From positions 1-64,000 of the forward strand of contig JAOVVO010000334.1 in NCBI GenBank assembly GCA_028564675.1: a stretch of 64,000 nt of DNA. The letters are read 5' to 3'. Every line of letters starts with the position of its first letter. The stretch's first letter is position 1. Source of the DNA: Onchocerca lupi. Lineage: Eukaryota; Nematoda; Chromadorea; Rhabditida; Onchocercidae. Positions 38,662 through 50,825 of the stretch are shown here, piece by piece. A program made the position numbers and the translations under genes. The notes beneath the pieces are model-generated. The model saw only the letters and a list, made by a program, of their open reading frames with translations, was not told where the DNA came from and did no database searches.

Positions 38662-40848
38662 ATTTTAAAAAGTTATTTCGGGTTTTCCGACAATAGCAAC
38701 ATTCGGAAAATGGTACAATCACGGCATCTTTCCTCGATTCATCTAGACAGGGACTATGGAGTATTCTGTCCTATTGACGGGCACATGTATAACACTTTTT
38801 TCTAACAATTCATAGTTGCCTTATTGCTATTATTGTTAAACATTGTTATTCAGGTAAATTAGTAACCTTGCATTCTATAGCTACATTATCCTAACGATAT
38901 GGTTTCTCAAAAAAGTCTGAATTGATAAGATTTCAACGTTGAGACGAAAAACCGGAATGGTAAATTGAAACGCTGGAACTTGGAAAGACGAAATTGCTCT
39001 TTTTTTGTGGTAGGTTTGCGCACGCAATGGTAATATGTAGAATAAGAACAGAATATGCACCAATCTTAATACATAATGTTAAATTAAAGATATGCCGTGT
39101 AGTGCGAAGAATTTGATTGATTTAGTAAGGTGAAATGATAGAGGATTTAAAATGCATTGATCCGTCTACCAAATAGCTAACTGACTGCCATTTCGATTTC
39201 ATTCATTTTGAGTAATGAAGACTTCACTTCAAAATCAGAATAGTTATTTTAAAGAACAGCAATGTAAAAATGTCAGCCATTTTCTGCTTTAAATGAAAAT
39301 TTCCTCCGGTCAAATTGTTATAGGCAATTAGTAAATCATCCATTTAGGCTTTGACTACCTTGTCTTCATTATAATCTCACTAACTAAACTATCCGTTTTT
39401 GCAGCACTGAGAATTCTGCTGTTATGATGATTCTATCAACATATCCTTATAATGTATGATTTGCTTTCTTCCCATATAAGTGTAAAATATATAGCCTTGA
39501 GATAAATTTCTTTTTTCAGAGCGATGAACTTGACTTCTTTATGGCAAACAATGATTAAAAATTTCCATGGGAAGTAGAGATTTAACAGCATATGAACTAG
39601 CACGCATTCAAAATAATGCCATTGATAAGTGGAGCAGTGAAAAAGCCGCGCAGAATCATCAATTCATGCCATGGATTATGACAGAAATTTCGAAGCACAG
39701 TATGGAATTTTTTGAGTTACTTCAGTCCTCAAGACTTTCAGAGTTTCAGCCAGAAAAAAAATTCTTGGAAACTTCAAAGACCTTGAATTCTACTCATCTC
39801 TATAATATCCTTTAAACTCGCAATACTAAATTCATTAGCGTCCTACGAATTATATCACTCAAACTGAAAGATCTACAACGATACTGCCATCGGGGAAAAA
39901 ATTCCGTTCAATTTGTAATTTGGATTGTAGACTGGTTAAACTGGAAATTGCTTCTTGTTATTGCGACTCTGTTAGGTCAGCAATAGGCTTCCTTAGATTC
40001 ATTTTTTCTTAGTAATTATACACAATATCGCGCTTATACAATAGTAAGAAGTAAATGAATAATACACGGCAATTATAAAAGATACTAACAGTCGTTTCCT
40101 GCTGATTTGTCGCTTGTGCTGGCGTTGAGATAGTTTTTGACGTTGGATTGGAATTGAATTGCCGCTGATACTGATTTTGAAAAACTGCTGTTGAAAAGCT
40201 TGCTCGCGTTGAAGACCGATACTCATGTTTAGAAACTGACCACGTTGAAGCCACCGATGGTGAAAGGATTTCTCATATTGAAGATACAATGTAGCTGACG
40301 TAACTGATGTTGCCACCCGAAAGCTCCCTTTTGTGTGGATAGTTCTTCGTATTGATAGTGGGCTGAGGCTCACAACACATTAATCATACAAGAGATTGGA
40401 TATGAGGACTAAAGTTAAGATGGATAATTCTCACCAGCTTCAGTCCTTGTAACGTTCCTGACAGTTACTATCTCACGGCACGCTATTCACATGATGCTCT
40501 TAAACTCTAATACCAAATCGGAAGATGTGAGAATAAAGGGTTGTGTACCTGTCCGGAAACTTTGTCTCGTGTCGCGTAGAATCTCAAACTTGGGTAATTA
40601 AACCATTTATCAATAGAAAACTTGATAATACAAAACACGACGATTACAAATATTGCATCAATAAAACATGAAAATTACAAATATCATATCAATAAAACAT
40701 AGTAAAATTAATAGTGAAATTAATATATAATAAGAAGAGTAGTGAGGAAAGTTTAAATCACTGCGACGTAGACAGCAGCCACTCGTTGGCATGAATCGTT
40801 TTGAAAATGGTAAAAAAAAGGGGAGGGTTGATAATGTATCCGTATGCG

Positions 40849-40998
40849 CCTTTGTTAACGCAATGCAGTTAGCTTTTGTTAGCAGCTGGATTTTTCGGAG
40901 AAATGCTGAAAGCTTTTGTTAGTAGCTGGTTTTTTGTCGGAGAAATGCTTACAGCCTTTGTTGGTAGCTGGTCCTTTGTTAGCGCAATGCAGTTAGGT
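40849..40998. repeat. Minisatellite of about 43 bp flanked by a direct repeat
   Basis: About 2.5 copies of a unit starting AGCTTTTGTTAGCAGCTGG and containing CGGAGAAATGCT begin near 40871, 40911 and 40953. The array is bracketed by a nearly identical 24-bp phrase (CCTTTGTTAaCGCAATGCAG and onward) at about 40849 and about 40974. It lies in AT-rich intergenic DNA and stands out by being GC-richer. Confidence 0.8.
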
Positions 40999-41037
40999 TT
41001 TTTAAATTTGTTTTAATGCAAATTAGATTGCGAAACC

Positions 41038-41058
41038 AAAAAAAAAAAAAAAAAAAAA
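41038..41058. repeat. Poly(A) tract, 21 bases
   Basis: Uninterrupted run of 21 A, 40 bp after the minisatellite at 40.9 kb. Confidence 0.9.
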
Positions 41059-44000
41059 TGAGTGCAGCTTGCAGAAATGTTACTGCTCATTTGCATTACA
41101 AGGAAAAAATCACCTTCCGGTCTTCAGTTGTTCTGACAGTACCCAGATATCACGAAAGTCGCGAAAAATAAAATAAAATAAAATTTTAAACAAATAAAAT
41201 TGGGAACGTTTTCCGTACGGTCTTAACTTCAAAATTATATTTTGTAAGAATTTTCTAGAAAAATGATTCATCTCATTATACAAAACCTTTAACATTTTCC
41301 CATGTCGAAAATTTAATTTCTTATTTAACTTGTACTCATAGTGCACATCTGTAAAAAAAACTGTATTCTCCCATGCAACTATTTTCCAACAGCTTGAGAA
41401 AATTGTAAACCATTTTTTGTCATTTAACAATCTGTATGCCAAATGTACCTTCTCATGAAACAATCTTGCAATAGCTTGAGAAAATTGTAATTCTGTTTAA
41501 TCACTCCTTACCACTATATAAGCTAGCCATATTGCTCACAAATTATGGCTTCTTGGTTCATCCACCTACTACAACCACGCACCAGTCGTCACTCATCATT
41601 CCCCCCTTTCTTTTTAATTTTGATTTTTTATTTTGTTATTATCGTCTTAATTAATAAAACTTCGTAATACTTTCGCGACACCAGATATGGATATGTAACT
41701 CATTTGCCTAGAAATATTACAAATTTCTCCTATACAGATTACTTGAGTTATTTAGTTTTTATTTATATCACAAAAATTTCGGTTTTACCGACAAACACAT
41801 GGATCACTTTGTGCATATTATGGTATTTATGGGAAATTTTTTCAGTTCAGCTTATTTGAATGCCAGTACATTTTGTCGCAACATTGAACCGCATAAATCA
41901 GAAAGATAGTAGACGGCACCGTAGACTAAGTATTGCCGATGTTGCAGGTAAAAAATCCTTAAATTATTGGAAACCCTTCCAATTAAGATTTTTAAGTCTG
42001 TTGCAGATATTTCGTATCAAACACTATTTAAACTAATAGAACTAGTCCACAATTATTTAAAAAAAATTGAATTTCAAGATTTTTTTAAAATATCTATCAG
42101 AATTTATCCGTAAGTACATGCTGAAGTTTAGCTGATAGAGGAGATACTGAAATTTGTCTAATTGATGTCAATGACTGAGTGGAAAGTTCATTTAGACATC
42201 CAGTGCAAGGATTAATGTCCAGCGTGATAAAGTCTTTAGATTTCTGGAACAGGATCAATGATTTTGAATAAAACAAAATAATATTTGAAATCAATGCGCA
42301 GGATACAGAAAAGAAGTATTTTCAAAACATATTACTGCAATCTAAGTTTCTAAGAGAAAATAACGTCTGATCAATGTTGATTCTCAAAATGTATTATTTT
42401 TTAATTTTATTAACATTTCTTTGATCAGTTTTTTTCAAAAACAGGATATTTTTTCAAAGGTTTTAAAATATTTATGTGGATGATTACAAAACAGCCGATA
42501 GTGCAGATGTACTTTATAAATAAAATTGCTAATCAATAATACGCAAATTTTAATTAAAAAGATACTTTTACCGATTTGAGTCAGTTTTAAATTTTCGAAA
42601 AAATCAGGATGTTAGGAAGAATATAGTAAATAAGAAACAAGTTCTTATTTTCTAAACCGATTTGGACAGCTGCAGTTAATAGTTGATGAGCTGTAATCAA
42701 TATTCGAAAATTTTGTCGACATTTAGAAGGTTCCATGAAGAATCGAATTTCAACAACATCAATCTTCATAACTTCATCTCGACAACGGAAGAGGATTGCT
42801 GCTTCGGATGCATTGTTTTTCTTCTTGCATGCAATCGTCAACCCGGTTGCTCGTGGACCAAAAATCATCCCAGACATTAGTTAACTGGAAGAAACGAAGA
42901 GCTATGTTAAATATGATTTGTGGTAAATAACTTGACATTTTTTGTACCACAGATCTGATTTATCCAACTTTCCAGTTATTTGCAGATTACACAACTTATG
43001 AACGAGGGAGAACCGAGTCTCAGCAAGAAATGAGCAATGAATGAATGTGCGTTTTCTCTACAACAAATTTTAGATTTTCTGTAACATTCCACTATGAATA
43101 AAAGATTCCATAAGATGTATCTTAAGGCAGCTTATACGAGGATGATAAAGAAGTGGATCAGAATAGAACACTGATTAGGACAGATTCATGTACCAATTTC
43201 ATGACGATCGGTAATGACTTTATGTAGTGAATTTTGCTTTGTTCGATGTTTTCACTGAAATATCACTTCATCTAATATTTCAGGTATCTTGACATTATTG
43301 GAATTGTCAGCAAATGAATCATTGTTTCATAATTATTTATCATGATGTGCCATAGACATTTCTTTCTCAACTATATTAGGGATAGCTCAGTGTCATGATG
43401 ATATTGGTAGCCAAAATTATTCTCATAACTTTCCCAACATCGATTTCTTTTTGCTAATTTAAAGAATTAACATCGAGTAAGAAACACAAAAACTAATGCC
43501 ATTTTGGATGGACTATCATTTTTTAAACAAAAATTTTGTTTAAAATTTAACGCTGCTTTTTTGTCAGAAAGCAGAAGCTAATGGAAAAAAACCAATCGTT
43601 GATACAGAGAAAAGTATCAGCGAAGTATTTAAAGGTTTATGTCACAAAAATTTGATTGTTAAGTTTAGGAGTAATTAAGGATTTTTATTGAATTGATATT
43701 CATGAGAATCATTAATTAGATTAAGATATATTGCAGCTTAAGATCGGATATTTCGTGATAGTTAGTTGCCTTACATTAAAGAGGATACAGTTCTACCATT
43801 CACTTTGCAAAGAGAAGTTGAAGGAAATTGGCCAAATTCCAAGCATTTGGTCGATATCACTTTAGGAGAAATTTTTGTGCCCTGTTTTTTAAGCAATTTT
43901 TTTGGTTTATATTCTTGGAGTTTGAATAATCATAGCATTACCAATTCGATAAGATGAAGAGAGAAAATGAAATTTAAGTTCATTTCTTTCGAATTTTGTC

Positions 44001-45488
44001 AAACACCGGTGAAAATCCAACTTCCCATAGTCAGTTGTGAAAGGAGAGAGATAAATTCAGTCATTTATGTAAAGGTGCTTGGTTGTTACACTTCATATCA
44101 GAACGAAGAAATATGGATGTGGGCAAAAAAAGGAAGCTGTAAGTTTCTTTCTCATTTTCCATTAAACATTCCAAAGTGTGCTGAACTGTTTTTGTACCGG
44201 TCTGTTAGGAACCTGAAAAATCAATTTAGCTTAAACAAAAAGTAATAACCGACTTAGCAGAGCGTTTGTTTCTCTGTATTGATTTTATGTGATATGGATC
44301 ATGTGTTATCACTGAATACTTGATATATTCAACGTTGCGCGCTTATTTCGCATTATGCACTTTTTACGTATTTCGGAGAGAATCGATATTCTAAACAACA
44401 AAATACGAAGGACTTCTTCTTTTGATGATTGTTTCCCGTTGAAAACTTTCCATATCTCTTCCGTTCTTACTTTAACTTGTTTAATATCATACAAGTTAAT
44501 AGATTAATTAACTTTAGCTTATCTTCAACCTTCAAGACGGAGAGAAGTGAAAGACACGAATGAGATAAGCTGATTGTTATGCTTGTTTCAAATTCTATAT
44601 ATATCAAATCCATTCTATTTTCGGCCATTTTCACGTCCACTTAGCAGTGACACTTGTGGACTTACTATTCCCTCCTCTGACAAGTGCTGCCTGTCAACAG
44701 CAAATATCTTTTGGGATATGAAATTTGCATAGAATCATTATACTGCAAACCGTGACCGATATTCGTAGGCCAGCTGTGAATATGATTGTGTCTATGTTTG
44801 TGTGTGAGTTTAGGCGGTTAGGGGATGAGATTATGGACATTGGAATAGGAGAGGAGAGAGGATAAGAGGGGAATGACGTACGATACCGTTAGAGAAGAGA
44901 GCAGAGACGGGGTATTACGACGTGGCGTTATGAATCGGCGAGATGCCTTTTTCTTCCACGTTGTATCACTGAAATGTTCATCGATAGAATTTGACAAAGT
45001 TCTTTGATTGAGGAATTTGGTGTCTGTGCTGTGTATTATACATTTCACTAAGATAGATTGAGCATTATTTTCCCGAATACAACTGTCACCAAACTTTGAT
45101 TAGTGCCACTTAGCGAGGTTGAAAAATCCCGATAGGTCATTTCGTTCTTGTCCGACGACATTCAAGAATACTGTTAGAAAGCTGGAAGTTTATCATTTTC
45201 ATCAATATATATTTGTATAAGTATGTCTCGACTTCTCGATTTCGTGGTAAATGTCGCGATTTTACAATGAGGGAATGTAATACAAAAAATTAAAGAGTGC
45301 TCAGTTTTTATATTATGAGCTCAACCTGCAAGCAGCCAAATCAACTGCAGTTGATTTCAGTCATAATAATCGAAGAATTCTGTCATAATATTATTATATC
45401 ACATCGTTTCTTCTTTTGTATTTTCCTTGCCTTTACTGTTGGTAGTGTTGGCGTTGTAATCCAAGAGAAAAGATCAATTCCAGTAAGT

Positions 45489-45497
45489 CATTTTTAG
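45489..45497 (+). promoter_or_regulatory. Splice acceptor before the propeller-like gene (candidate trans-splice site)
   Basis: CATTTTTAG at the indicated position is followed by GGAAGG and then an in-frame ATG at 45504. The sequence just before it (GTAAGT at 45483) looks like a splice donor, but the 15-bp gap between the two is far too short to be an intron. Spliced-leader addition at this acceptor therefore best explains the start of the mRNA. Confidence 0.45.
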
Positions 45498-45503
45498 GGA
45501 AGG

Positions 45504-47889
45504 ATGCTAGTGAATACTGAAGATGTTACAGTGCCCTGGGGTAGGGCACCGGATTCTTTGGATATACAGATGGGCCGCTGGCGTATGGCAGTATTTCAGG
45601 ATGTTCAGGAAAGTTTCGATCGCTCCAAATTGTATTTCCTCTATGATCCGATTGCGGATGAAAATTCAAGAACAAGGTAAGCGACAGGGTTTTCTAGTTT
45701 TAGGATTTTACTATGAAGTTGGAATTTTGATACCACTTCAAATATTAGTAATTGAAATGTATCATCCATGCTCTTTTAGTGGTGGACGCAAAGGCAACCA
45801 AGGTTTAGTTGTTTTCGATTTGTATCAACGGTGCTTTACACGAGAAATACCTATCTTTTGTGAAGGTATAAGTTGCAAGCTTAATTATTTGAAACCTGTT
45901 AAAACCGCAATAATTTTTTTCAATATCAAAAACTTTGGAGCATATATATGTTTTCTTTGTTGTATAATACATTTGTAATTTCTTTAGGAACACCGAAATT
46001 CATATTTGCATTGAAATGCCCGTCATCTTCTGGAGGTTCATCATTTGTGATTACTTGTACAACCAATAGATATGATCAAACTGGGGTTGGTTGTTTTTTA
46101 TTTCTATATTTTCTAAATAAAATTTTTGAATCAATGTAATATGTGAAAGTTTCAAAGCATATAGAGTAATGGATCCAAAAATGATATAAAAATTTGTTAG
46201 AAGTTTAGTAAAAAAGAAACATGAAAATTATAATAGTTAGAAAACTATATCCAATTATGAAGGATATTCGGCTTATTATCCTACCGCTGTGTTACAAATA
46301 GTTGTTGTTTTTCGAAGTCTTTTTTGCTTTTAATCTAATTCGGCCTTTGTTTTGTTTTTCAGTTATTACTGTACAGAATTAATTTGACATGCGATGGGAT
46401 GAATTTGGAAAGCGAGCCAATGGCTTTGTTATCAAATTTTATAGCAATCAATGATACATTCATCGTTTCGATGCGAGAAGATGCACCTGAAGTTGTGCTG
46501 ATGACTGCTCCTGGTCTTACTATTTGGCGAATCAACTGTCTTAGCGGGCTACCTTCCAGTCCAGTTGAATCCTTCTCCATCCCAGGGGCAGAACTCAATC
46601 ATTATTATGATGCTTATCTAAGCCAAGGGTATGAGTTTTTCTACCTTCATTTTTTTTCGAAATGAATTATTTAGAATTGATAAATTTGATTTAAACTGTT
46701 GGATTCTGTTTAAATTGTCAAATTCCCAATCGCTACATATTAATATTCTTCATTTTTAAGAAATTCTTACAGCTGTCATTATATTTATGATAATAAGGTT
46801 TACTTTTGCTATATTCACTGGTTTTTTCCTTTTTTTTTTTTCAGGAACATATATTTCCTTTCCCAGTCACCCGATGGGCATTTCGATCACTCACGAATTC
46901 ACGTTCTTGAAATCGCAGGACAGCATCAGTTACATACTGCGATTTGTAATCCTGATCCTGTGCGTGGTGTACCATGTGTTCGTAAGCAGGCTGCTATTGA
47001 TTCTGTGTCAGGTATGTTGAATAGTTAATCCTGTTGTCCTTTTCATTTGATTTATATAACTTTCTTCATAATATTACTTTGCGATTTGTTTACGGTTCAT
47101 AGAAAATTTTTGGAAGCACACAATTTGCAGGATACATTTTGCTTGCTGGTGGCGAGATCGATTATGGTGGCTCGATATCCCGACTTGTTGATTATTGGTT
47201 TCTTGATCTTTCAACTTTTATGTGGCAACAAATTCCAGCAGAGATGCCAATCCCCCTGATTGAACCACGCCTTACTACTACAAATTCAGGTTAACTTTGA
47301 AATTAACCTTGTAATATTGATTTTATGATTCTTTTTTCAGTTGTTGTTTTGAAAAACTCACGAATTTTCAGGAAATATTTATTTATGGGGTGATTTCGAT
47401 CAACCATTGCCAGGTATGCCAGCTGGAACACATTTGCGTATTCTGAAAATAACTGGATTTGAAAACATTAAACCACCTTCTTATGACGAAGCATCCAAAA
47501 AACCTGCTTCACCTCCATTCGTTCCGCAAGGACCATATCCAGTGGGCATTTCAGATGGATCATCTCTATCCTATCCAAGTCTTGGTTTTCCACAAACAGG
47601 TAACACGCAGAGTATGGCTCCTTATCCACAAAATGATTCTCCCTATTTAAAAAATAATCCTCCTTATCCACAGAGGCAGTCTTTTTGTCCTCCGGGACAA
47701 ACAACATATCCTCAAGCGCAACCGCAACAAGGTTATCCGGCATCGGTACCTTATCTTCAGAGTGACAACCGTCAGTCCCCTTACCAAGGCGGTACACCGC
47801 AGCATCCGGATGGTGGTGCTCCTGGACCTTTTACTGGCCAGCATGCTTATTATCCACCACAAGAAAAGCAGAATTGCTGTCTTCAGTGA
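45504..47889 (+). CDS. Uncharacterised protein: beta-rich kelch-reminiscent body, PPxY proline-rich tail and CAAX box
   Basis: I do not recognise this gene. Seven exons join in frame with clean GT-AG sites (the donor after exon 3 is GTTGGT): 45504-45676, 45780-45865, 45988-46085, 46363-46628, 46845-47011, 47131-47289, 47372-47889, giving 488 residues. Residues 1-345 are rich in predicted beta strands with recurring G-x-hydrophobic-Y/F blocks (LVVFDLYQRCFTREI; YILLAGGEIDYGG followed by YWFLDLSTFMWQQIP; NIYLWGDFD). The second of these is like a kelch blade, so a propeller fold is a guess from pattern only. Residues 350-485 are Pro/Gln/Tyr/Ser-rich, with a PPSY WW-binding motif at 351-354 and many YPQ-type repeats. 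The last four residues, CCLQ, form a CAAX box predicting farnesylation, with an adjacent Cys. No signal peptide is present, so it is likely a cytosolic protein tethered to membranes. The start is chosen at the first ATG after the acceptor. Confidence 0.85.
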
Positions 47890-50825
47890 GAATTTTTCAA
47901 TATATGTGTAATTCATTATTTAATCAGATATCCCAAATATTTTACTTATATTATGAGTAATGCAATTTGGTATCCGTTGTTTTGTTCTTACTGTACTAGG
48001 TTTCTTGATATATGTTTCTAAAGTTTTCAACACTTTTTTAATTTTGCAAGGAATTCTCCTTTCTATATTTTAGCATAAATTCATCCGTGTTTCCGTCATT
48101 TATTTCCTTTTGTACTAGAATCCGCTGCATTATGTGATTGCTATATACATGAATTTCTATTTAGCTTCTGTGTCTTTTTTGCATCATTTTTATTCCCTAT
48201 ATTTTTTTCAAGTTTAGCACAAACTTTTATGTTCGTAATAGTGATTTCTGCAATTCATCAAAAGTCTACCTGAACTTATCTATTGTAATGTTTTTATACT
48301 CCCAGTGGATTATCAGAAATCGGAAAAAATTATCATTTAACTGTATGTTGAGTAATGTATTAATATTTGTTGTCAAAAATATCAGGTTTTGTCCATTTGA
48401 AAAGAAAAACTGCTTATTCTTTTTCTTAAGAAATAAGGGATGAGATAAATAACACACTGTCCCGTACTTTTTTTCATTCCAAGCTATTTTTTCTTTAAGA
48501 ACCCATCTTAATATTTTAGCTCAATTTTTGATTGTTGTCGGATGTCGATACTTCCATCTTTATTCCTCTTTTTTTTTTTTTTTCGATTACTATCATTATC
48601 CTAATTTTACCACAAAAGAATTCCTCTTTTTCTTCATAATGTAATTGGAAATACTGTATCAGTCTTCCGTAGTCTTTGTTAGTTGATCGCATTATTATTA
48701 CTCATTGTTCCACTTTTCACTTATTCTACATTTTCATGTAGATTTTCTGGTTTTATGCTTTCTTTGTTCCATAATTTTTTTACATTATTCAAAAAGTATA
48801 TGTAGATGTTAAGGTTTCGAGGTCTTCAAAAAATGTATAGAACACAGTACACTTGCTCAAAATATTTATGTCTCAGTTCGTTTTCCAGACTGCACATACT
48901 GAAGCATCGTAGATTCAGTTCCTGATGAGATTTGACCATAGCTTCCAAGTCCCGAGCTGACTTTTCAATTACATGTAATTAATTTCTAACCTCATGTCTC
49001 CATACAGGAAATTCCTAATCTTTGGAAAATATTTCTTTTGTCCTACTGTACAACAATGGACATAATTCCATCTAAACTCACTTACTTGTCACTGCTGATA
49101 TAATGAGTCGATCAACTTTCTTTCCGCTTATCTGTTCGTGATACATTTTAGTTTTATAATATGAATTAAGTTTAACAATGTTTCAAGATTTTCATACAGT
49201 TGACAGGACTTCAAGTACTGCCCAACGCAACCAATGGTTTTACTTCTTTAATGTAAAGTTTTAGCCTTGTTGTTGCTTTCCCGTTTTTCAGTGGGTTGTT
49301 ACTGGTAAAAAGTATTTGATGACTAAAAATTGAAGGGTATGAATTTGGTGTAACAGAAAAGAATCTTTTATTCATTTAACGTTTCTAAAAGTTTTTTTGA
49401 ATCTCGCTGCAGCTAATGAAGATCATTGTCGGTGTTTCTGAAAGCAGATATAGGAAGTATTGCAAAAATTAGTTAAGTATTACGCAAAGCAAATCTATTG
49501 TCGTTTGCCTCAAGATGCAGACAATAAGATGTTTAGAAATCTGAAATTAGCAGAACGTAGATAGGCACAAAATTAGATATTACCGTTTATGTATAAAGCG
49601 AATAGCAGTGTATTACATTATTGTTTAGATAATGTTAAGACTGATAGAGGATTTGCTATGATTTAGAAGAAATTTACATTAAGAAATGAACTTAAATTTC
49701 TCAATTCGGCTTTTCCATGGAAAGCAAATGCACTGAAGATTTTTCTCAAAATTAGCAATTCTAGAGAATTTCGCCCATATAGAATTATAATTAAACAATA
49801 TACAGGTTTTTTTTCTTAGTATCGGGTACTCAATATTGTCTATGGAATTAGAGATAATGTAATGGATTACAGAAGGATGGTTCTTTTCATTAAACAAATG
49901 AAAATGAAAAAATTTTTTATTTTGAGGAAATGGCATGGTGATAGTCTAGGAGACGGATGAAACAGCAAAGACGGAAAATTTTCTGCTTAACATGCACACA
50001 GAAGGAAATTACGGAATATAAAACATGGGATCAGAATTTATGATAATAAATAGTTAAGATCGAAGAGGCCGATTGCCTGAAGAAATGAAAAACTTATGGA
50101 TAAATTTCATTTGCTGATTTGACTAACTATTTCTAGTTTGGAAGTCATTCGAAAATTGTTTCAGAAATAAATTCAGTAATACTTATTTAGTTACCTTCCT
50201 TTACAGAATTTTTAGAACTTTCAACGTCCACACTTTCATTTTCGAAAAAACCACTTTCACCACATCCATTTTTTTTCATTCAACTTTCGAATTTGAACAT
50301 TTCAAACTTTTCAAGTGAAAGAGGTAATCGGCTTTATCATTTATATTTGGGATTCCAGAATCTTTAGTGTAAACTCTGCTGATTGAAGTCGTACTAATTC
50401 TCTTTCGTATTAAAGGGTTAATTTAGGATTTTCGAGCAATGGCAGATCCAAGTCAGAGTTAAAAGTGTGTGTGAATCAAAGATTTTTTAAGCACTATTGA
50501 CAGTCACTTCACAATGTAAAGACCTTATATTAGTTGCACCTGCAACACATCACTTCAAATCTTTCAATAATTGCAGGACATTATATGCACTTAGTGTGAA
50601 ATAGTTAAATCAGTAAGTCTGAATACCTTGAAAAATTGAACTAAAGTCTGAAATTTCAAGATAGATATGTAATATTTCACTGCTGGAAATCTCAGAATAT
50701 TTGCAGTTATTGCATAAATGTAAGCGTGTACAGTATGATATCATCATTAGAATAACAGATGTTGGACCTGCTGCGCCAAATAAGTTTGAGAGTACTGCTA
50801 ATTTCCTAAACAAATAGCTTCTATT
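47890..50825. other. Convergent intergenic region
   Basis: It holds the 3' untranslated region of the propeller-like gene and the downstream sequence of the cysteine-rich gene. It is T-rich on the plus strand, with no coherent exon or repeat of note. Confidence 0.55.

Larger units (their letters stand above)
33913..45497. other. Long intergenic region with scattered repeats
   Basis: It begins with the upstream region of the synthase gene (CAG-type repeat, then a purine-rich stretch near 34,430-34,560) and ends with the upstream region of the propeller-like gene (GA-rich stretch near 44,820-44,905). In between lie one copy of the dispersed structured repeat, a minisatellite and a poly(A) run. 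A few open frames of 80-120 codons (39567-39815 +, 40009-40373 -, 41110-41463 -, 42587-42877 -, 43967-44245 +) have no recognisable motif or convincing gene structure. Confidence 0.5.

Noticed and set aside
39567..39815. Plus-strand frame of 82 codons beginning at an ATG behind a TTTTTTCAG acceptor
   Set aside because: The acceptor is followed by a different frame that stops after 12 codons, and no further exon was found downstream.
40009..40373. Two overlapping minus-strand open frames rich in Ser/Gln with a GTTAGT donor
   Set aside because: Both frames seem equally coding-like, imperfect short repeats (GTTGAAGACCGAT type) explain the open frames, and no partner exon was found.
42587..42877. 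Minus-strand frame of 96 codons with protein-like composition (FGPRATGLTIACKKK)
   Set aside because: No acceptor, donor or neighbouring exon could be matched and no family was recognised; it could be a lone fossil exon, but the support is too weak for a feature.
43766..44245. Two adjacent plus-strand open frames of 63 and 92 codons
   Set aside because: Composition is mixed, no motif of a retroelement or gene is visible, and lengths are within what chance gives in this sequence.
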